Positions 1 to 9,733 are shown, counted from the stretch's first letter. The stretch is 64,000 bases of DNA from Desulfomicrobium apsheronum (GCF_900114115.1 NZ_FORX01000004.1:186001-250000), one strand, 5' to 3'. A program made the numbers and translations. The notes: a model not told the origin generated them from the letters alone.

Positions 1-505
<505 letters not shown>

Positions 506-523
506 CATCGCCTCCAAAATATG

Positions 524-1411
524 TTACTTCAGCCCGTCCCTGCGCGAAAAATCCTTCCAGATATCAAGGCAGGTGTCGGCTTTGTTAAGAGTGTAGAGAT
601 GCACTCCAGGGGCTCCCCGGTCAAGCAGATTTCGGATCTGGTTCTTGGCGTAGCCAAGGCCCAGCCCCCGCACCCCGCTCTCTCCGTAGACCTTGTGCAC
701 GTGCTCCAGGTCGCTCATGTACTCTCCGGGCACCGAGGCTCCGCAAAAGGAGAGCATCCGCTTCAAAGCCGCCAGGTTCTGGACCGGCAGAATGCCCGGG
801 ATGATGGGCACGCCGATGCCGACCGCCCTGGCCCGGGCCACGAAATCGAAATAGGCGTCGTTGTCGAAAAATAGCTGCGTGATGATGAAATCCGCCCCGC
901 AAGCCACCTTGTGCCGCAGGCGCTCCAGGTCGTCGTCCATGTTTGGGGCTTCGGGATGCTTTTCGGGATACCCGGCCACGCCGATGGACAGATCTGAAAA
1001 ATCCTGCCGGATGAAGGAGACCAGATCGCTGCCGTGCTGGAACTCCTCACTGTCGGGAGTGAAGGTGCTCTCGCCGCGCGGAGGATCGCCGCGCAGGGCC
1101 AGGACATTGTCCACTCCGGCCTGGGCCAGGCCCGACAGAAACGAACCGATTCGCGCTCTGTCCGCGCCGACACAGGTCAGGTGCGCCAGCGGCTCAAGGC
1201 CGTACTCCTGCTTCATGCGGGTCACGATCTCCAGCGTGTTGTGCTGAGTGCTTCCGCCCGCGCCGTAGGTCACGGAGCAAAACAGGGGGCCAAGGTCGCG
1301 CAGTTGGCGCACGACGTCAAAAAAACCGGGCCACTGCGCCCGGTCCTTGGGGGGAAAGAACTCCAGCGACAGGAACGGTTCCTGCCGCTGGAGCAACTGG
1401 GCAATGCGCAC
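524..1411 (-). CDS. metF: 5,10-methylenetetrahydrofolate reductase
   Basis: FAD enzyme of one-carbon metabolism that reduces methylene-THF to methyl-THF for methionine synthesis, or runs in the Wood-Ljungdahl direction. The 295 residues match the usual bacterial MetF length of about 290-300. Family motifs are visible: SLEFFPPKD near the N terminus, ALRGDPP, GVAGYPEKHPEAP and GADFIITQLFFD. The gene lies downstream of pilC but is separated from it by a terminator-like hairpin at 1486-1543, so it probably has its own promoter and continues into asd. Confidence 0.95.
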   Translation of the reverse strand: MRIAQLLQRQEPFLSLEFFPPKDRAQWPGFFDVVRQLRDLGPLFCSVTYGAGGSTQHNTLEIVTRMKQEYGLEPLAHLTCVGADRARIGSFLSGLAQAGVDNVLALRGDPPRGESTFTPDSEEFQHGSDLVSFIRQDFSDLSIGVAGYPEKHPEAPNMDDDLERLRHKVACGADFIITQLFFDNDAYFDFVARARAVGIGVPIIPGILPVQNLAALKRMLSFCGASVPGEYMSDLEHVHKVYGESGVRGLGLGYAKNQIRNLLDRGAPGVHLYTLNKADTCLDIWKDFSRRDGLK

Positions 1412-1485
1412 GAAAAACTCCCGGACTTTGGCTGATTGTTGAAAAATTCAAAATTCACGGGCCGTTCTAAAATGTCGAGCAGGAA

Positions 1486-1543
1486 AGCGAAAAAGCCAAG
1501 ACGCGCAGTCTTGCGCTTACATGAGCGGTCTGGCTTTTTCGCT
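1486..1543 (-). terminator. Terminator-like hairpin between pilC and metF
   Basis: Inverted repeat AGCGAAAAAGCCAAGAC (1486-1502) against GTCTGGCTTTTTCGCT (1528-1543), enclosing about 25 nt. Each arm carries an A- or T-run, so it could work on either strand. On the minus strand it lies between the pilC stop and the metF start. Confidence 0.5.
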
Positions 1544-1575
1544 GACGCGACAGATCGCCGTTTTTGGGCAACCTG

Positions 1576-2781
1576 TCAGGCTACCGTGTCGGCGATGGAG
1601 AATATGGGCAGGTACATGCTGATGACCAGGCCACCAACGACCACGCCTAGGAAAACGATCATGATGGGCTCGATGAGGGAGGTCAGGGCGTCGACGGCCA
1701 CGTCAACCTCGTCATCGTAGAAATCCGCGATCTTCGAGAGCATGGAGTCGAGCGCGCCAGTGGTCTCGCCGATGGCGATCATGTGGATGACCATGGGCGG
1801 GAAGACGCCCGTGTCGTCCAGGGGCTCGGCCAGGCTCTGGCCCTCGGCGATGGATTTCTTGGCTTCGAGCACGCCTTTCTCGACGGTCTTGTTGCCCGAT
1901 GTGCGCGAAACGATGTCGAGCGCATTCAGGATCGGCACGCCGCTTGAGACCATGGTCGCCAGCGTCCGGCTGAACTTGGCCACGGCGGCCTTGCGCAACA
2001 GGGGCCCGAAGACGGGCACGAAAAGGATCCAGCGATCGACGATGATCTGCCCCTTCTCCCATTTGTAGAAGAACTTGAAGGCCACGAAAAGAGCGATGAT
2101 GCCCGCGACAAGCAACATGAAATTGTTGATGACGAAATTACTCATGTTGATGACTATCTGGGTCGGCAGGGGAAGCGCGCCGCCGGATTCCCGGAACATC
2201 TGCTCGAAGGTCGGGATGACGAAGATGAGGATGACCGCGATGACCGCCAGGGCCACGGTCACGACCACGCCCGGATAGATCATGGCGCCCTTGATCTTGG
2301 CTTTGAGCTTGGCGGCCTTTTCGATGTATTCGGCCAGACGCAGCAGGACCTGGTCCAGGATACCGCCTGTCTCGCCGGCGTTGACCATGTTGGAATAGAG
2401 GGCGTCGAAAATGTCAGGATGCTTTTTGAGAGCCTCGTACAGTGAACTGCCGCCCTCGATGTCGTTTCTGACCGCGTAGAGCTTGCGGCGCAGCTTCGGA
2501 TTTTCGGTCTGCTCGCACATGATCTGCAAGGCCTGCAGGATGGGCACGCCTGCATTGATCATGGTGGCGAACTGCCGACTGAAGACGACCATGTCTCGAT
2601 CGGACACACCGCCCTCAAGAAAGGTACCTTCCAGAATATCCTTGGGTTTCGGCTTGACCCGGACATTGCCGTATCCCTTGCGTCGCAGGATATTTTCGGC
2701 AAATTCAAGGCTTGGAGCGTCCAAATCCCCTTTGACTGATCTACCGCCGCGTGTTTTAGCCTTATAGATGAAGACAGGCAT
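1576..2781 (-). CDS. pilC: Type II secretion / type IV pilus inner-membrane platform protein (PilC/GspF)
   Basis: Polytopic inner-membrane platform protein of a type IV pilus or type II secretion machine. The N-terminal 50 residues (MPVFIYKAKTRGG..VKGDLDA, then LRRKGY) are typical of PilC. Two T2SSF domains follow, roughly residues 75-200 and 275-395, each beginning with a motif of the type FSRQFATMINAGVPILQAL and KFSRTLATMVSSGVPILNAL. Hydrophobic segments lie near residues 175-195, 215-240 and 375-395. The length of 401 aa is canonical. No pilB, pilT or pilin gene lies nearby, so the gene is separated from the rest of its machine and instead follows a Nudix gene by 66 bp. Confidence 0.92.
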   Translation of the reverse strand: MPVFIYKAKTRGGRSVKGDLDAPSLEFAENILRRKGYGNVRVKPKPKDILEGTFLEGGVSDRDMVVFSRQFATMINAGVPILQALQIMCEQTENPKLRRKLYAVRNDIEGGSSLYEALKKHPDIFDALYSNMVNAGETGGILDQVLLRLAEYIEKAAKLKAKIKGAMIYPGVVVTVALAVIAVILIFVIPTFEQMFRESGGALPLPTQIVINMSNFVINNFMLLVAGIIALFVAFKFFYKWEKGQIIVDRWILFVPVFGPLLRKAAVAKFSRTLATMVSSGVPILNALDIVSRTSGNKTVEKGVLEAKKSIAEGQSLAEPLDDTGVFPPMVIHMIAIGETTGALDSMLSKIADFYDDEVDVAVDALTSLIEPIMIVFLGVVVGGLVISMYLPIFSIADTVA

Positions 2782-2847
2782 GAACGTCCTCCAGAAGTTG
2801 GGTCGGGAAAATACGTAACCAATCGCTGCCGCGAATCCGGTGGGGGG

Positions 2848-3252
2848 TCAAAGCGTTTGCAGGCATGCAGAAAGTTCGGACAGAATTTCCTCGTCGGCCG
2901 GCAAAAAAGAGTAACCCCGGGCTTCTTCACAAGTGATCCAGGCCAGTTCCTGACCTTCACGCGGCGTTGGTGCGCCGGAAAATTCCGTCACAAGATGAAA
3001 GAAGAGCCGAATTGCACCTACCTTAACCTTTTTTTCCTTTACTTTCCAGAGGGAAAAAGCATCTATTGCAATGGATAATTCCTCTTCCAGTTCCCGCACA
3101 AGTGCCTGACCAAGCGTCTCCTCGGCCTCGACCTTGCCGCCCGGAAATTCCCAGAATCCCGACTCGGTCATGGATGCCGAGCGCCGGGCGGCCAGGAATC
3201 TGCCTTCGCGCACGATGATCGCGGCCACCACATCGATGGTGTCCGCGCTCAT
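2848..3252 (-). CDS. Nudix hydrolase, MutT-like (8-oxo-dGTP diphosphatase type)
   Basis: A 134-aa single-domain Nudix protein that probably sanitises oxidised nucleotides. The Nudix box is clear around residues 37-60: GGKVEAEE, a seven-residue gap, then RELEEEL. The usual EEXG glycine is replaced, giving EELS. The N terminus (VVAAIIVREGRFLAARR) is typical of MutT, and MutT function is inferred from similarity only. The start codon overlaps the end of the ABC-F gene by 4 bp, indicating translational coupling. Confidence 0.85.
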   Translation of the reverse strand: MSADTIDVVAAIIVREGRFLAARRSASMTESGFWEFPGGKVEAEETLGQALVRELEEELSIAIDAFSLWKVKEKKVKVGAIRLFFHLVTEFSGAPTPREGQELAWITCEEARGYSFLPADEEILSELSACLQTL

Positions 3253-5192
3253 GCATCCCTCTGAATCTCAAGCTCCTGGAGTTCCTTTTCCAGATAGGCC
3301 AGATCCGACATCAGCTCTTCGGCCCTGTTCTGCAAGGCCGCGAAGCGCTGCCCGAGTTCCCGGGACAGGGCCACGTCCTCGTAGGTCGCAGGGTCGGCCA
3401 GCCGCGTCTCCAGGGTTTCCTGCTCGACCAGGTTGGCTTCAAGCTCCGCTTCGAGCTTCTCGTATTTCTTGCGCAGGGGCTTGAGCTGCTGATAGATTCT
3501 GTTGCGCATCTCGGCCTGCTCGCGCTTCTTGAGCTTCTGCTCGTTGCGCAGCGCACGAGTCATGTCTGGCTTTTCCTGCTCCTGCGCCTCCCGCGCCTTC
3601 TTGCGGGCGTGGTATTCGTCAAAGCCGCACTGATGCACCTCGATGCCGTCGGCATGCAGTTCCCAGATTTCGCTCACCACCTCGCTCAAAAGGTACCGAT
3701 CATGGGCGACCACCAGCATGGTGCCCTGATACGCCGAGAGCGCGTCCATGAGGGCCTCTCGGCTCTCCATGTCCAGGTGGTTGGTCGGTTCGTCCAGAAT
3801 GAGGAAATTGGCACGGCTCAGGAAAAGGGTGCTCAGCACCAGGCGGTTCTTTTCGCCGCCGCTCAGATCCTCGACCTTCTTTTCCCAGTAGCGCTCGCCG
3901 AGCATGAACAGGCCAAGGGCGGACTTGAGCTGCAGATCCGTGCATGAAGGCGAGGCCAGCCGCTTGATCTCGGACATGACCGTGAAGGCCGGGCGCACGA
4001 TGTCGGTCTGGTGCTGGCTGAAATACCCGGTGACGATGCTCGACCCCATGTTGATCCGACCCTGGCTCGGCTTCAACTGGCCGGTGATGAGCTTGATCAG
4101 GGTCGATTTGCCCCGTCCGTTGGGGCCGACCAGGCCGATTTTCTGACCTCGATAGATGTTGAAGGACAGATCCGAAAACAGGGACGCGTCCGGAAAGGAA
4201 AAGGACAGCTCCACTGCGGACAGCACGGTCTGGTTGCCTCGCTCGGGCTCGGGCCAGCTAAAAGACAGGGTGCGGGCGCGGGTCTCTGGGGTCAGGGTCT
4301 GGAGTTCGTTTTGCAGCTTGCCGATCTGGCCGAGCCTGCTCTGGGCCTGCTTGGCCTTGGTGGCCTTGGCCCGGAAACGATCCACGAAGGCCTGCTTCTT
4401 GCCGATCTCCGTGCGCAGCTTGTCCGCCTGTCGCCGGATCTGATCGTTGCGTTCGGCGTTCCATTCCAGAAACTGGGTGAAATTGCCGTCCCGCAAAAAG
4501 GGCTTCTCGCCTCCGAGAAACAGGACCTTGTTCGCGACCCGGTCCAGAAAATAACGATCGTGAGCCACGAAGACGAGCACGCCCTCGAAGCTCAGCACGT
4601 AGGACTCAAGCCACTCCACGGCCTCCAGGTCGAGGTGGTTGGTCGGCTCGTCCAGAAAGAGAATGTCCGCCCCGGCCACCAGCACCCGGGCCAGCTTGGC
4701 CCGTTCGCGCCAGCCGCCGCTCAGCTCGCCCACGGGACGGGAGAAAACAGAGGGCGCAAAGCCCAGACCGGAAAGAATGGCATGAGCCCTGTGCTCAGGG
4801 TTGTACCCGTACTGATGCTCAAGTTCCTCCTGCCGGTCGTGCAGGCGGATCAGGGCGGCCTCGTCGTCCCGGTCCAGGGCGGCGCGCCACTGCGTCCAGA
4901 ATTCCCCCCAGGAGGGCAGCACTTCCAGCACGAACTCCTGCAGGGGCTTGGCCAGATCGAGCGCACCCAGTTCCTGACGCACGAATCCTATCTGGGACCC
5001 CTTGGGCACCGTCACCTTGCCGGAATCGGGCGCGGTTTCACCGGCCATGATCCTGAGCAGCGTGGACTTGCCGCACCCGTTGGGACCAACCAGGGCGAGA
5101 CGGGTCCCGGAATGGACCTCCATGGACAGGCCCATGAAGAGATCCACTCCGGAATACGCCTTGGAAACAGCTTGAACGGTAATCTTGGACAT
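3249..5192 (-). CDS. ABC-F family ATPase (Uup/YheS-like ribosome-associated)
   Basis: Soluble tandem ABC ATPase of 647 aa with no membrane domain. Walker A motifs are GPNGCGKST (about residue 37) and GPNGRGKST (about 355). Signatures LSGGWRERAKLA and LSGGEKNRLVLS are each followed by a Walker B LDEPTNHLD. The linker between the cassettes is charged and helical. A C-terminal coiled coil (about 535-645, rich in K, E and Q) resembles Uup or YheS. Members act on stalled ribosomes or DNA intermediates; antibiotic resistance is not implied. The start overlaps the upstream small gene (TAATG) and the end overlaps the Nudix gene. Confidence 0.92.
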   Translation of the reverse strand: MSKITVQAVSKAYSGVDLFMGLSMEVHSGTRLALVGPNGCGKSTLLRIMAGETAPDSGKVTVPKGSQIGFVRQELGALDLAKPLQEFVLEVLPSWGEFWTQWRAALDRDDEAALIRLHDRQEELEHQYGYNPEHRAHAILSGLGFAPSVFSRPVGELSGGWRERAKLARVLVAGADILFLDEPTNHLDLEAVEWLESYVLSFEGVLVFVAHDRYFLDRVANKVLFLGGEKPFLRDGNFTQFLEWNAERNDQIRRQADKLRTEIGKKQAFVDRFRAKATKAKQAQSRLGQIGKLQNELQTLTPETRARTLSFSWPEPERGNQTVLSAVELSFSFPDASLFSDLSFNIYRGQKIGLVGPNGRGKSTLIKLITGQLKPSQGRINMGSSIVTGYFSQHQTDIVRPAFTVMSEIKRLASPSCTDLQLKSALGLFMLGERYWEKKVEDLSGGEKNRLVLSTLFLSRANFLILDEPTNHLDMESREALMDALSAYQGTMLVVAHDRYLLSEVVSEIWELHADGIEVHQCGFDEYHARKKAREAQEQEKPDMTRALRNEQKLKKREQAEMRNRIYQQLKPLRKKYEKLEAELEANLVEQETLETRLADPATYEDVALSRELGQRFAALQNRAEELMSDLAYLEKELQELEIQRDA

Positions 5193-5614
5193 TATTCCGC
5201 TTCGAAGAAGATGGACATCTGGGTCATAAGGGAAGTGACGGACTTGTTGAACATGTCTTCGGAGAACTCCGAGGCCACGAACTTGGTCTGCAGCATGAGG
5301 AACTCCTCCTGCTCTTCGCCGAGCGGCGGGGTGATGGTCAAGGAAGCGCCGAGCAGGTCGCCGTTGATGATCAAGAGATCCATCAGGTCTTCCTTGCTCA
5401 CCTCTTCGATGGAACCCAGGGACAGGGACACGGTCACCGTGGGCACATCGAGGGTGCCCTGGTTGGATTCCAGGGACAGAAAGCCGCTGGCGTCCTCGCC
5501 AAGTTCAAAACCCCAGATGGCGCCGTCTTCCGAGGCCGGAGAAACCAGCTCGCTTTCGGTCGCGGCCGCCTTGAGCACAGTCTCCATTTCTTCGGCAAAT
5601 TTGATCAGATCCAT
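5192..5614 (-). CDS. Hypothetical small acidic protein
   Basis: A 140-aa soluble, strongly acidic protein with no signal peptide or membrane segment. It begins MDLIKFAEEMETVLKAA and contains alternating hydrophobic stretches (TVTVSLSLG, DLMDLLIINGDLLG) suggesting an alpha/beta fold like small secretion-chaperone or YbjN-type domains; that comparison is only an impression. The ATG at 5614 is chosen because GAGG lies 8 nt upstream; a GTG at 5623 is also possible. It overlaps the ABC-F start by 1 bp (TAATG), so the two are translated together. I do not recognise the family. Confidence 0.75.
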   Translation of the reverse strand: MDLIKFAEEMETVLKAAATESELVSPASEDGAIWGFELGEDASGFLSLESNQGTLDVPTVTVSLSLGSIEEVSKEDLMDLLIINGDLLGASLTITPPLGEEQEEFLMLQTKFVASEFSEDMFNKSVTSLMTQMSIFFEAE

Positions 5615-5653
5615 AATAAGCACCTCAACGTGTAAAAGTGTGATGCCGGCCCT

Positions 5654-6655
5654 TCAGGCGGCCAGCAGAAAATGTATCCCGGCAATCCAGCCCCGCTCTT
5701 CCAGTTCCGAGGCGATGCGCGCCCCGGCTCCCCTGTTCCCCACATAGGACAGGAGAAATTCCCCCTGCGGAGCGCCCACTTCGTGCCATGAACAGACCGG
5801 ACGACCACCGGCCCGTCCGCCGATCTTGTTTTGATCGACCTCCAGCCAGCAATTGATGACAATGCCGTGTTCCTCAAGCATCAGGGCCCGACGCCGGGTG
5901 ATGCGCCCGCCACCGATGATCGACACCCGGTCTATCCCCCTCGAAGCAAGCCACCGAGCCAGATATTCGGCCTTGGTGCGATAGAATGCATCGGGATCGT
6001 AGCGGGGGTCCGTGCGCGTGAGCCGGGAAGGCGGATCATTCCAGATCAGCACCTCCTGGGGAACCTTGTCCATGCGCACGTCGGCGGCCATCAGACGCAG
6101 CAAAAATTCGTAATCTTCGGGAAACGGGCCGTCATAAAACGGGCCGCACCGACTGACAAGCTCTTTGCGGAACATTATGCTTGGATTGGCATAAGGCGGT
6201 TCCACAAAGCGGGACAGGGAGATCTCCTCTTCCGTCACCAGGGTGTTGGTCCAGTCCACGTAGGCTTTGTAGCCCCGGCCGGTCTCGGGATCGCCGCCGA
6301 AGCGGACCCGCCCGCCGACCAGGCCCAGGTGGGGGTGGCGGTCCAGATGGTCCTTTTGCAGTTCAAGACGGCGCGGCAGGCAGACATCGTCGCTGTCCAT
6401 GCGGGCCACGTACTCGCCCCGGCACTGTTCCACGGCATAATTCATGGCCTGCACCACGCCCCCGTGTGGACGGTCGAAAACACGGATTCTGGAATCCCGG
6501 GACGCGTATCGCCGGAGCAGGCCGAGGGTGTCGTCAAGAGACCCGTCGTTGACCGCCACGACCTCGAAATCCTCAAAGGTCTGGCCCAGCAGGCTGTCCA
6601 GGCAGGCCTCAAGGCCGTCCCCGGAATTGTAGCAGGGCAACGCCACGGAGATCAT
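5654..6655 (-). CDS. Family 2 glycosyltransferase with C-terminal Rossmann-like domain
   Basis: Residues 1-220 form a GT-A glycosyltransferase: MISVALPCYNSG, VAVNDGSLDDT, and the metal-binding ARMDSDD motif. The remaining 110 residues (from about 225) look different: SIIGGGRITRRRALML, then WLEVDQNKIGG. This resembles the N-terminal PglD-like or nucleotide-binding module found attached to some sugar-modifying enzymes. The start at 6655 is preferred over an upstream TTG at 6676 because the GT fold begins there. No other cell-surface polysaccharide genes are adjacent. The donor sugar and acceptor cannot be told from sequence. Confidence 0.85.
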   Translation of the reverse strand: MISVALPCYNSGDGLEACLDSLLGQTFEDFEVVAVNDGSLDDTLGLLRRYASRDSRIRVFDRPHGGVVQAMNYAVEQCRGEYVARMDSDDVCLPRRLELQKDHLDRHPHLGLVGGRVRFGGDPETGRGYKAYVDWTNTLVTEEEISLSRFVEPPYANPSIMFRKELVSRCGPFYDGPFPEDYEFLLRLMAADVRMDKVPQEVLIWNDPPSRLTRTDPRYDPDAFYRTKAEYLARWLASRGIDRVSIIGGGRITRRRALMLEEHGIVINCWLEVDQNKIGGRAGGRPVCSWHEVGAPQGEFLLSYVGNRGAGARIASELEERGWIAGIHFLLAA

Positions 6656-6865
6656 ACCCCGGACCCGCCGAAGCAAAGGTCATGGACACGGACCGCGATC
6701 ACGGCCGCAAACTGGACACGGGCAACAGACATCAAATCTCCCTGAGCGACAATTTCGGACCACTCTTGACAGCGCGCCGAGCGCTGACCAAAGCAGAACA
6801 CAGATTTCACATTTCCCGCGCAAGGTAAATCCATCCCGTCAACCCCGAACCACGGAAACCCGTCA
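6656..6865. promoter_or_regulatory. Divergent intergenic region between glycosyltransferase and mutY
   Basis: About 210 bp that must hold promoters for both directions. A perfect TTGACA lies at 6766-6771 pointing toward mutY, but the matching -10 position (around 6789) is poor. No other structure stands out. Confidence 0.3.
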
Positions 6866-7990
6866 ATGCCTTCAATGCCACCAAACGGCACAGCTTCCGA
6901 AACGCTCATCGCAGACGCCCTGCTGGACTGGTTTTCCCGCCACAAGCGCGACCTGCCCTGGCGCATGACCTACAGCCCCTATCACGTCTGGATCTCGGAG
7001 ATCATGCTCCAGCAGACCCAGATGGAGCGCGGCGTGGAATATTTCAAACGCTGGATCGCGCGCTTCCCGGACGTGGACAGCCTGGCCCAGGCTCCGCAAG
7101 ACGAGGTCCTGAAACTCTGGGAAGGCCTTGGATACTATTCACGCGCCCGCAATCTGCACAAGGCGGCGCGGATGGTCGTGGAGCTTCACGGCGGGACCCT
7201 GCCGCCCTCGATGGAAGCGCTGCTGGCCCTGCCCGGAATCGGCCCCTACACTGCCCGGGCCATCGCCAGCATCGCCTTCAGGCAGGATGTCTGCGTCGTG
7301 GACGCCAACGTCGAACGGCTCGTTAGCCGTCTGTACAACATCGGGCAACCCGTAAAATCCCGTCAGGCCCAAAAAGAGATCGGCGAATACGGGCAGCGCC
7401 TCCTGCCAAGTGGGCATGCGCGGGAATTCAACCAGGCGCTGATGGAATTCGGCAGCCTTGTCTGCACGCCAAGAAATCCATCCTGTCCGCAGTGCGCACT
7501 GGCGCACTGGTGCCGGGCCCGGGAAGCCGGAGTGCAGGAGGAACGGCCTGTCGTCGCCAAAGCCCCCTCCCCCGTCTACCTGACCATGGCCACGGGAATA
7601 CTGATCCATGACGGCCACATCCTGACGCAAAAAAGGCTGGCCGAAGATGTCTGGGGCAACCTCTGGGAGTTCCCGGGCGGAGTCGTGGAAGAGGGCGAGA
7701 CACCGCAGGAGGCCGTGATCCGCGAATACATGGAAGAGACGCGGCTGATCGTGAACCATCCCGAGCCCATCGCCTCCTTCAAACATTCTTTCACGCGCTT
7801 TCGCGTGACCCTGCACGCCTTTGTCGTGACCCTGCTCTCAAGCCCGGAGGAGCTGGACCTCCAGGCCGCCCAGGAACATCGCTGGGCCAGCTGGTCCGAA
7901 ATCATGAAGCTGGCCTTTCCGGCCGGTCATCGCAAACTCGTCCGCCACCTCGACAACGATCCGAAATTCCGGGCAAAGGTACACACATGA
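6866..7990 (+). CDS. mutY: A/G-specific adenine DNA glycosylase
   Basis: Base-excision repair glycosylase that removes adenine opposite 8-oxoguanine. The catalytic Glu lies in ISEIMLQQTQ, the helix-hairpin-helix is LPGIGPYTARAIASIAF, and the catalytic Asp is in DANVERL. The [4Fe-4S] site has the expected spacing (C-X6-C-X2-C-X5-C, around residues 204-220). A C-terminal Nudix-like 8-oxoG recognition domain follows from about 235, with GGVVEEGETPQEAVIREYMEET. The length of 374 aa is typical. The stop overlaps the next gene by 4 bp. Confidence 0.95.
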   Translation: MPSMPPNGTASETLIADALLDWFSRHKRDLPWRMTYSPYHVWISEIMLQQTQMERGVEYFKRWIARFPDVDSLAQAPQDEVLKLWEGLGYYSRARNLHKAARMVVELHGGTLPPSMEALLALPGIGPYTARAIASIAFRQDVCVVDANVERLVSRLYNIGQPVKSRQAQKEIGEYGQRLLPSGHAREFNQALMEFGSLVCTPRNPSCPQCALAHWCRAREAGVQEERPVVAKAPSPVYLTMATGILIHDGHILTQKRLAEDVWGNLWEFPGGVVEEGETPQEAVIREYMEETRLIVNHPEPIASFKHSFTRFRVTLHAFVVTLLSSPEELDLQAAQEHRWASWSEIMKLAFPAGHRKLVRHLDNDPKFRAKVHT

Positions 7991-8838
7991 TCACATTTCT
8001 GCTGACCGTCTTTCTCGCGACGACCCTCCTTCTCGCCCTCCTGACCTACACGCTGTACTGCTACGAGGAGAGCAATCAGGCGGGCAAACCGCTGGGTCCC
8101 TTCCTGGCCCTGGCCGGAAAAACCGCCCTGCGCAGCATCGCGAGCGAAATGGCGATCCTGCTGCTGCACCCATTGGGCCTGTGGCCACGCCTCTGGAAAG
8201 AGCCGACCGGCGGGCGGGATCTGGTGGTGCTCGTGCATGGGCTCTTTCACAACCAGAGCGCCTGGATTCTCTTTCGACGCTGGATGCAGGCCCAAGGTTT
8301 CGCCACGGTCTGTTTTTCCTATGCGAGCTGGAACTCAGGGTGGGACGAAACCGTAGCCGGTCTGCGCAAGGATCTCGAATCCCTGCTGGCCGCGCACCCG
8401 GACCGGGAAGTGCATCTGGTCGGGCACAGCATGGGCGGGCTGCTCCTGTGGTCGGCGCTGGCTGGGCTTCATGACTCAAGCCGCATCAAGAGCCTCGTGA
8501 CCATGGGCACGCCCTTTGCCGGAAGCAAGCTCTCGCCCTTTGCGCTGTCCTCGCTGGGCAGATATCTCGGCTACCAAGGCGAAACCGTGCGCGCGGTCAC
8601 GCGGTTGCCGCTGCCTTCCCACGTGCGCCGTCTGGCCCTGCATTCCCCGGCGGACAACATGGTGCTGCCCAACGCGGCCCTGCGCTGCAAGGCTCCGGGA
8701 TGGGAAGAAATGACGACACGGCCGGTAAGCCATGTGGCCATGCTTCACTCTCGCGAGGTGTTCCGGGAAGTTCGCCGCTGGATCAGCACCGAGAACGCAA
8801 GCGAAGGATCACGAACCGCCGCTCAGGACCTTGCCTGA
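7987..8838 (+). CDS. Alpha/beta hydrolase, membrane-anchored lipase/esterase-like
   Basis: A 283-aa protein. One N-terminal membrane segment (residues about 4-24, TFLLTVFLATTLLLALLTYTL) probably anchors a hydrolase domain. The nucleophile elbow GHSMGG places Ser near residue 148. The oxyanion region is VLVHGLFHNQSAW. Candidate Asp (SPADNMVLP) and His (VSHVAML) complete a triad of the PGAP1 or triacylglycerol-lipase type. It is translationally coupled to mutY by an ATGA overlap, although the two functions are not obviously related. The substrate is unknown. Confidence 0.85.
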   Translation: MITFLLTVFLATTLLLALLTYTLYCYEESNQAGKPLGPFLALAGKTALRSIASEMAILLLHPLGLWPRLWKEPTGGRDLVVLVHGLFHNQSAWILFRRWMQAQGFATVCFSYASWNSGWDETVAGLRKDLESLLAAHPDREVHLVGHSMGGLLLWSALAGLHDSSRIKSLVTMGTPFAGSKLSPFALSSLGRYLGYQGETVRAVTRLPLPSHVRRLALHSPADNMVLPNAALRCKAPGWEEMTTRPVSHVAMLHSREVFREVRRWISTENASEGSRTAAQDLA

Positions 8839-8842
8839 GCCT

Positions 8843-8863
8843 CTGCCCGCGCGGGGCGGGCAG
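8843..8863. terminator. Hairpin between convergent genes
   Basis: CTGCCCGC (8843-8850) pairs with GCGGGCAG (8856-8863) in the 34-bp gap between the convergent hydrolase and potC genes. There is no T-run, so intrinsic termination is uncertain. Confidence 0.35.
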
Positions 8864-8872
8864 GGCCGGTTC

Positions 8873-9733
8873 TCACTTGAGGCCTTCCTTGCGGTCAAGG
8901 TACAGATTGGTCAGGGCCAGCACGGACGTGCCGAGGATGAGCAAAAGCGAGATGGCATTTATCACCGGCGTTGAGCCGTCGCGGACCTGCAGATACAGAT
9001 TGATGGGCAGAGTGGGCTGCGAGCCGACCAGAAAGAGGGTGGTATTGAAATTCTCGAAGCTCATCAGGAAGGCCACGGCCCCGGAGCCGATAATCGACGA
9101 GCGCAGATAGCGCAGGGTGATGTGCCAGATGACCTGAAAACGGGTTGCGCCGAGGTTCAACGCCGCCTCTTCCAGGGAATGGTCGAACTTGCGCAGCTTG
9201 GCCGAAACCACCAGCGTCACGAAGGTGGTGATGAAGGAAAACTGCCCCACCACGACCAGCCAGAAGCTGGGCCTGAAAAGATCGAAATCCAGGTTCCAGT
9301 GATCCTCGAAATAGATTCCCGCCGTCGTCGCCCCCAGCAGAATGGAGATGCCAAGGATCACGCCCGGGATGACCAGGGGTGCGAGCATCAGAAAATACAA
9401 AAAATTCTTGCCCCTGAAGTTCTCCTGCTCGAACAGAAACGCGGCGCAAACTCCCACCACCACGCACGAAGCCGAGACCCACAGCGCGGTCTGGAAGCTG
9501 ACCCAAATGGAGCGCAGGTTGTCTGCGTCCTCGAAGATGCCGACCCGTTTCGGTCCGGCCGAAAAGAACCAGTCCAGGGTGAAGCCGCGCCAGGGCAGGG
9601 ACGGAAAATCGGAATTGTTGAAGGCCAGCACGCAGGTCACCAGGAGCGGCGCGAACAGGAAAAAGAAATAGAGCAGGATGAAGACCACAAAGGCGCGGTC
9701 GTAGGCCCGGGATCTGGGCAGCGAGCGAATCAT
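8873..9733 (-). CDS. potC: Spermidine/putrescine ABC transporter permease PotC
   Basis: Second inner-membrane permease of the polyamine importer, 286 aa with six predicted membrane helices. The first is in DRAFVVFILLYFFFLFAPLLV. The ABC-coupling EAA loop reads EEAALNLGATRFQVIWHITL. The ATG at 9733 gives a 4-bp overlap with potB; the open frame extends further upstream, but that part is antisense-like sequence inside potB. It is the last gene of the potD-A-B-C operon. Confidence 0.92.
   Translation of the reverse strand: MIRSLPRSRAYDRAFVVFILLYFFFLFAPLLVTCVLAFNNSDFPSLPWRGFTLDWFFSAGPKRVGIFEDADNLRSIWVSFQTALWVSASCVVVGVCAAFLFEQENFRGKNFLYFLMLAPLVIPGVILGISILLGATTAGIYFEDHWNLDFDLFRPSFWLVVVGQFSFITTFVTLVVSAKLRKFDHSLEEAALNLGATRFQVIWHITLRYLRSSIIGSGAVAFLMSFENFNTTLFLVGSQPTLPINLYLQVRDGSTPVINAISLLLILGTSVLALTNLYLDRKEGLK

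Noticed and set aside
1412-1575. SAM or other riboswitch before metF
   Set aside because: The leader contains a terminator-like hairpin but no aptamer pattern I can recognise.
4011-5747. 578-aa plus-strand frame over the ABC-F gene
   Set aside because: Antisense to a full ABC-F gene and the following small gene; no family motifs.
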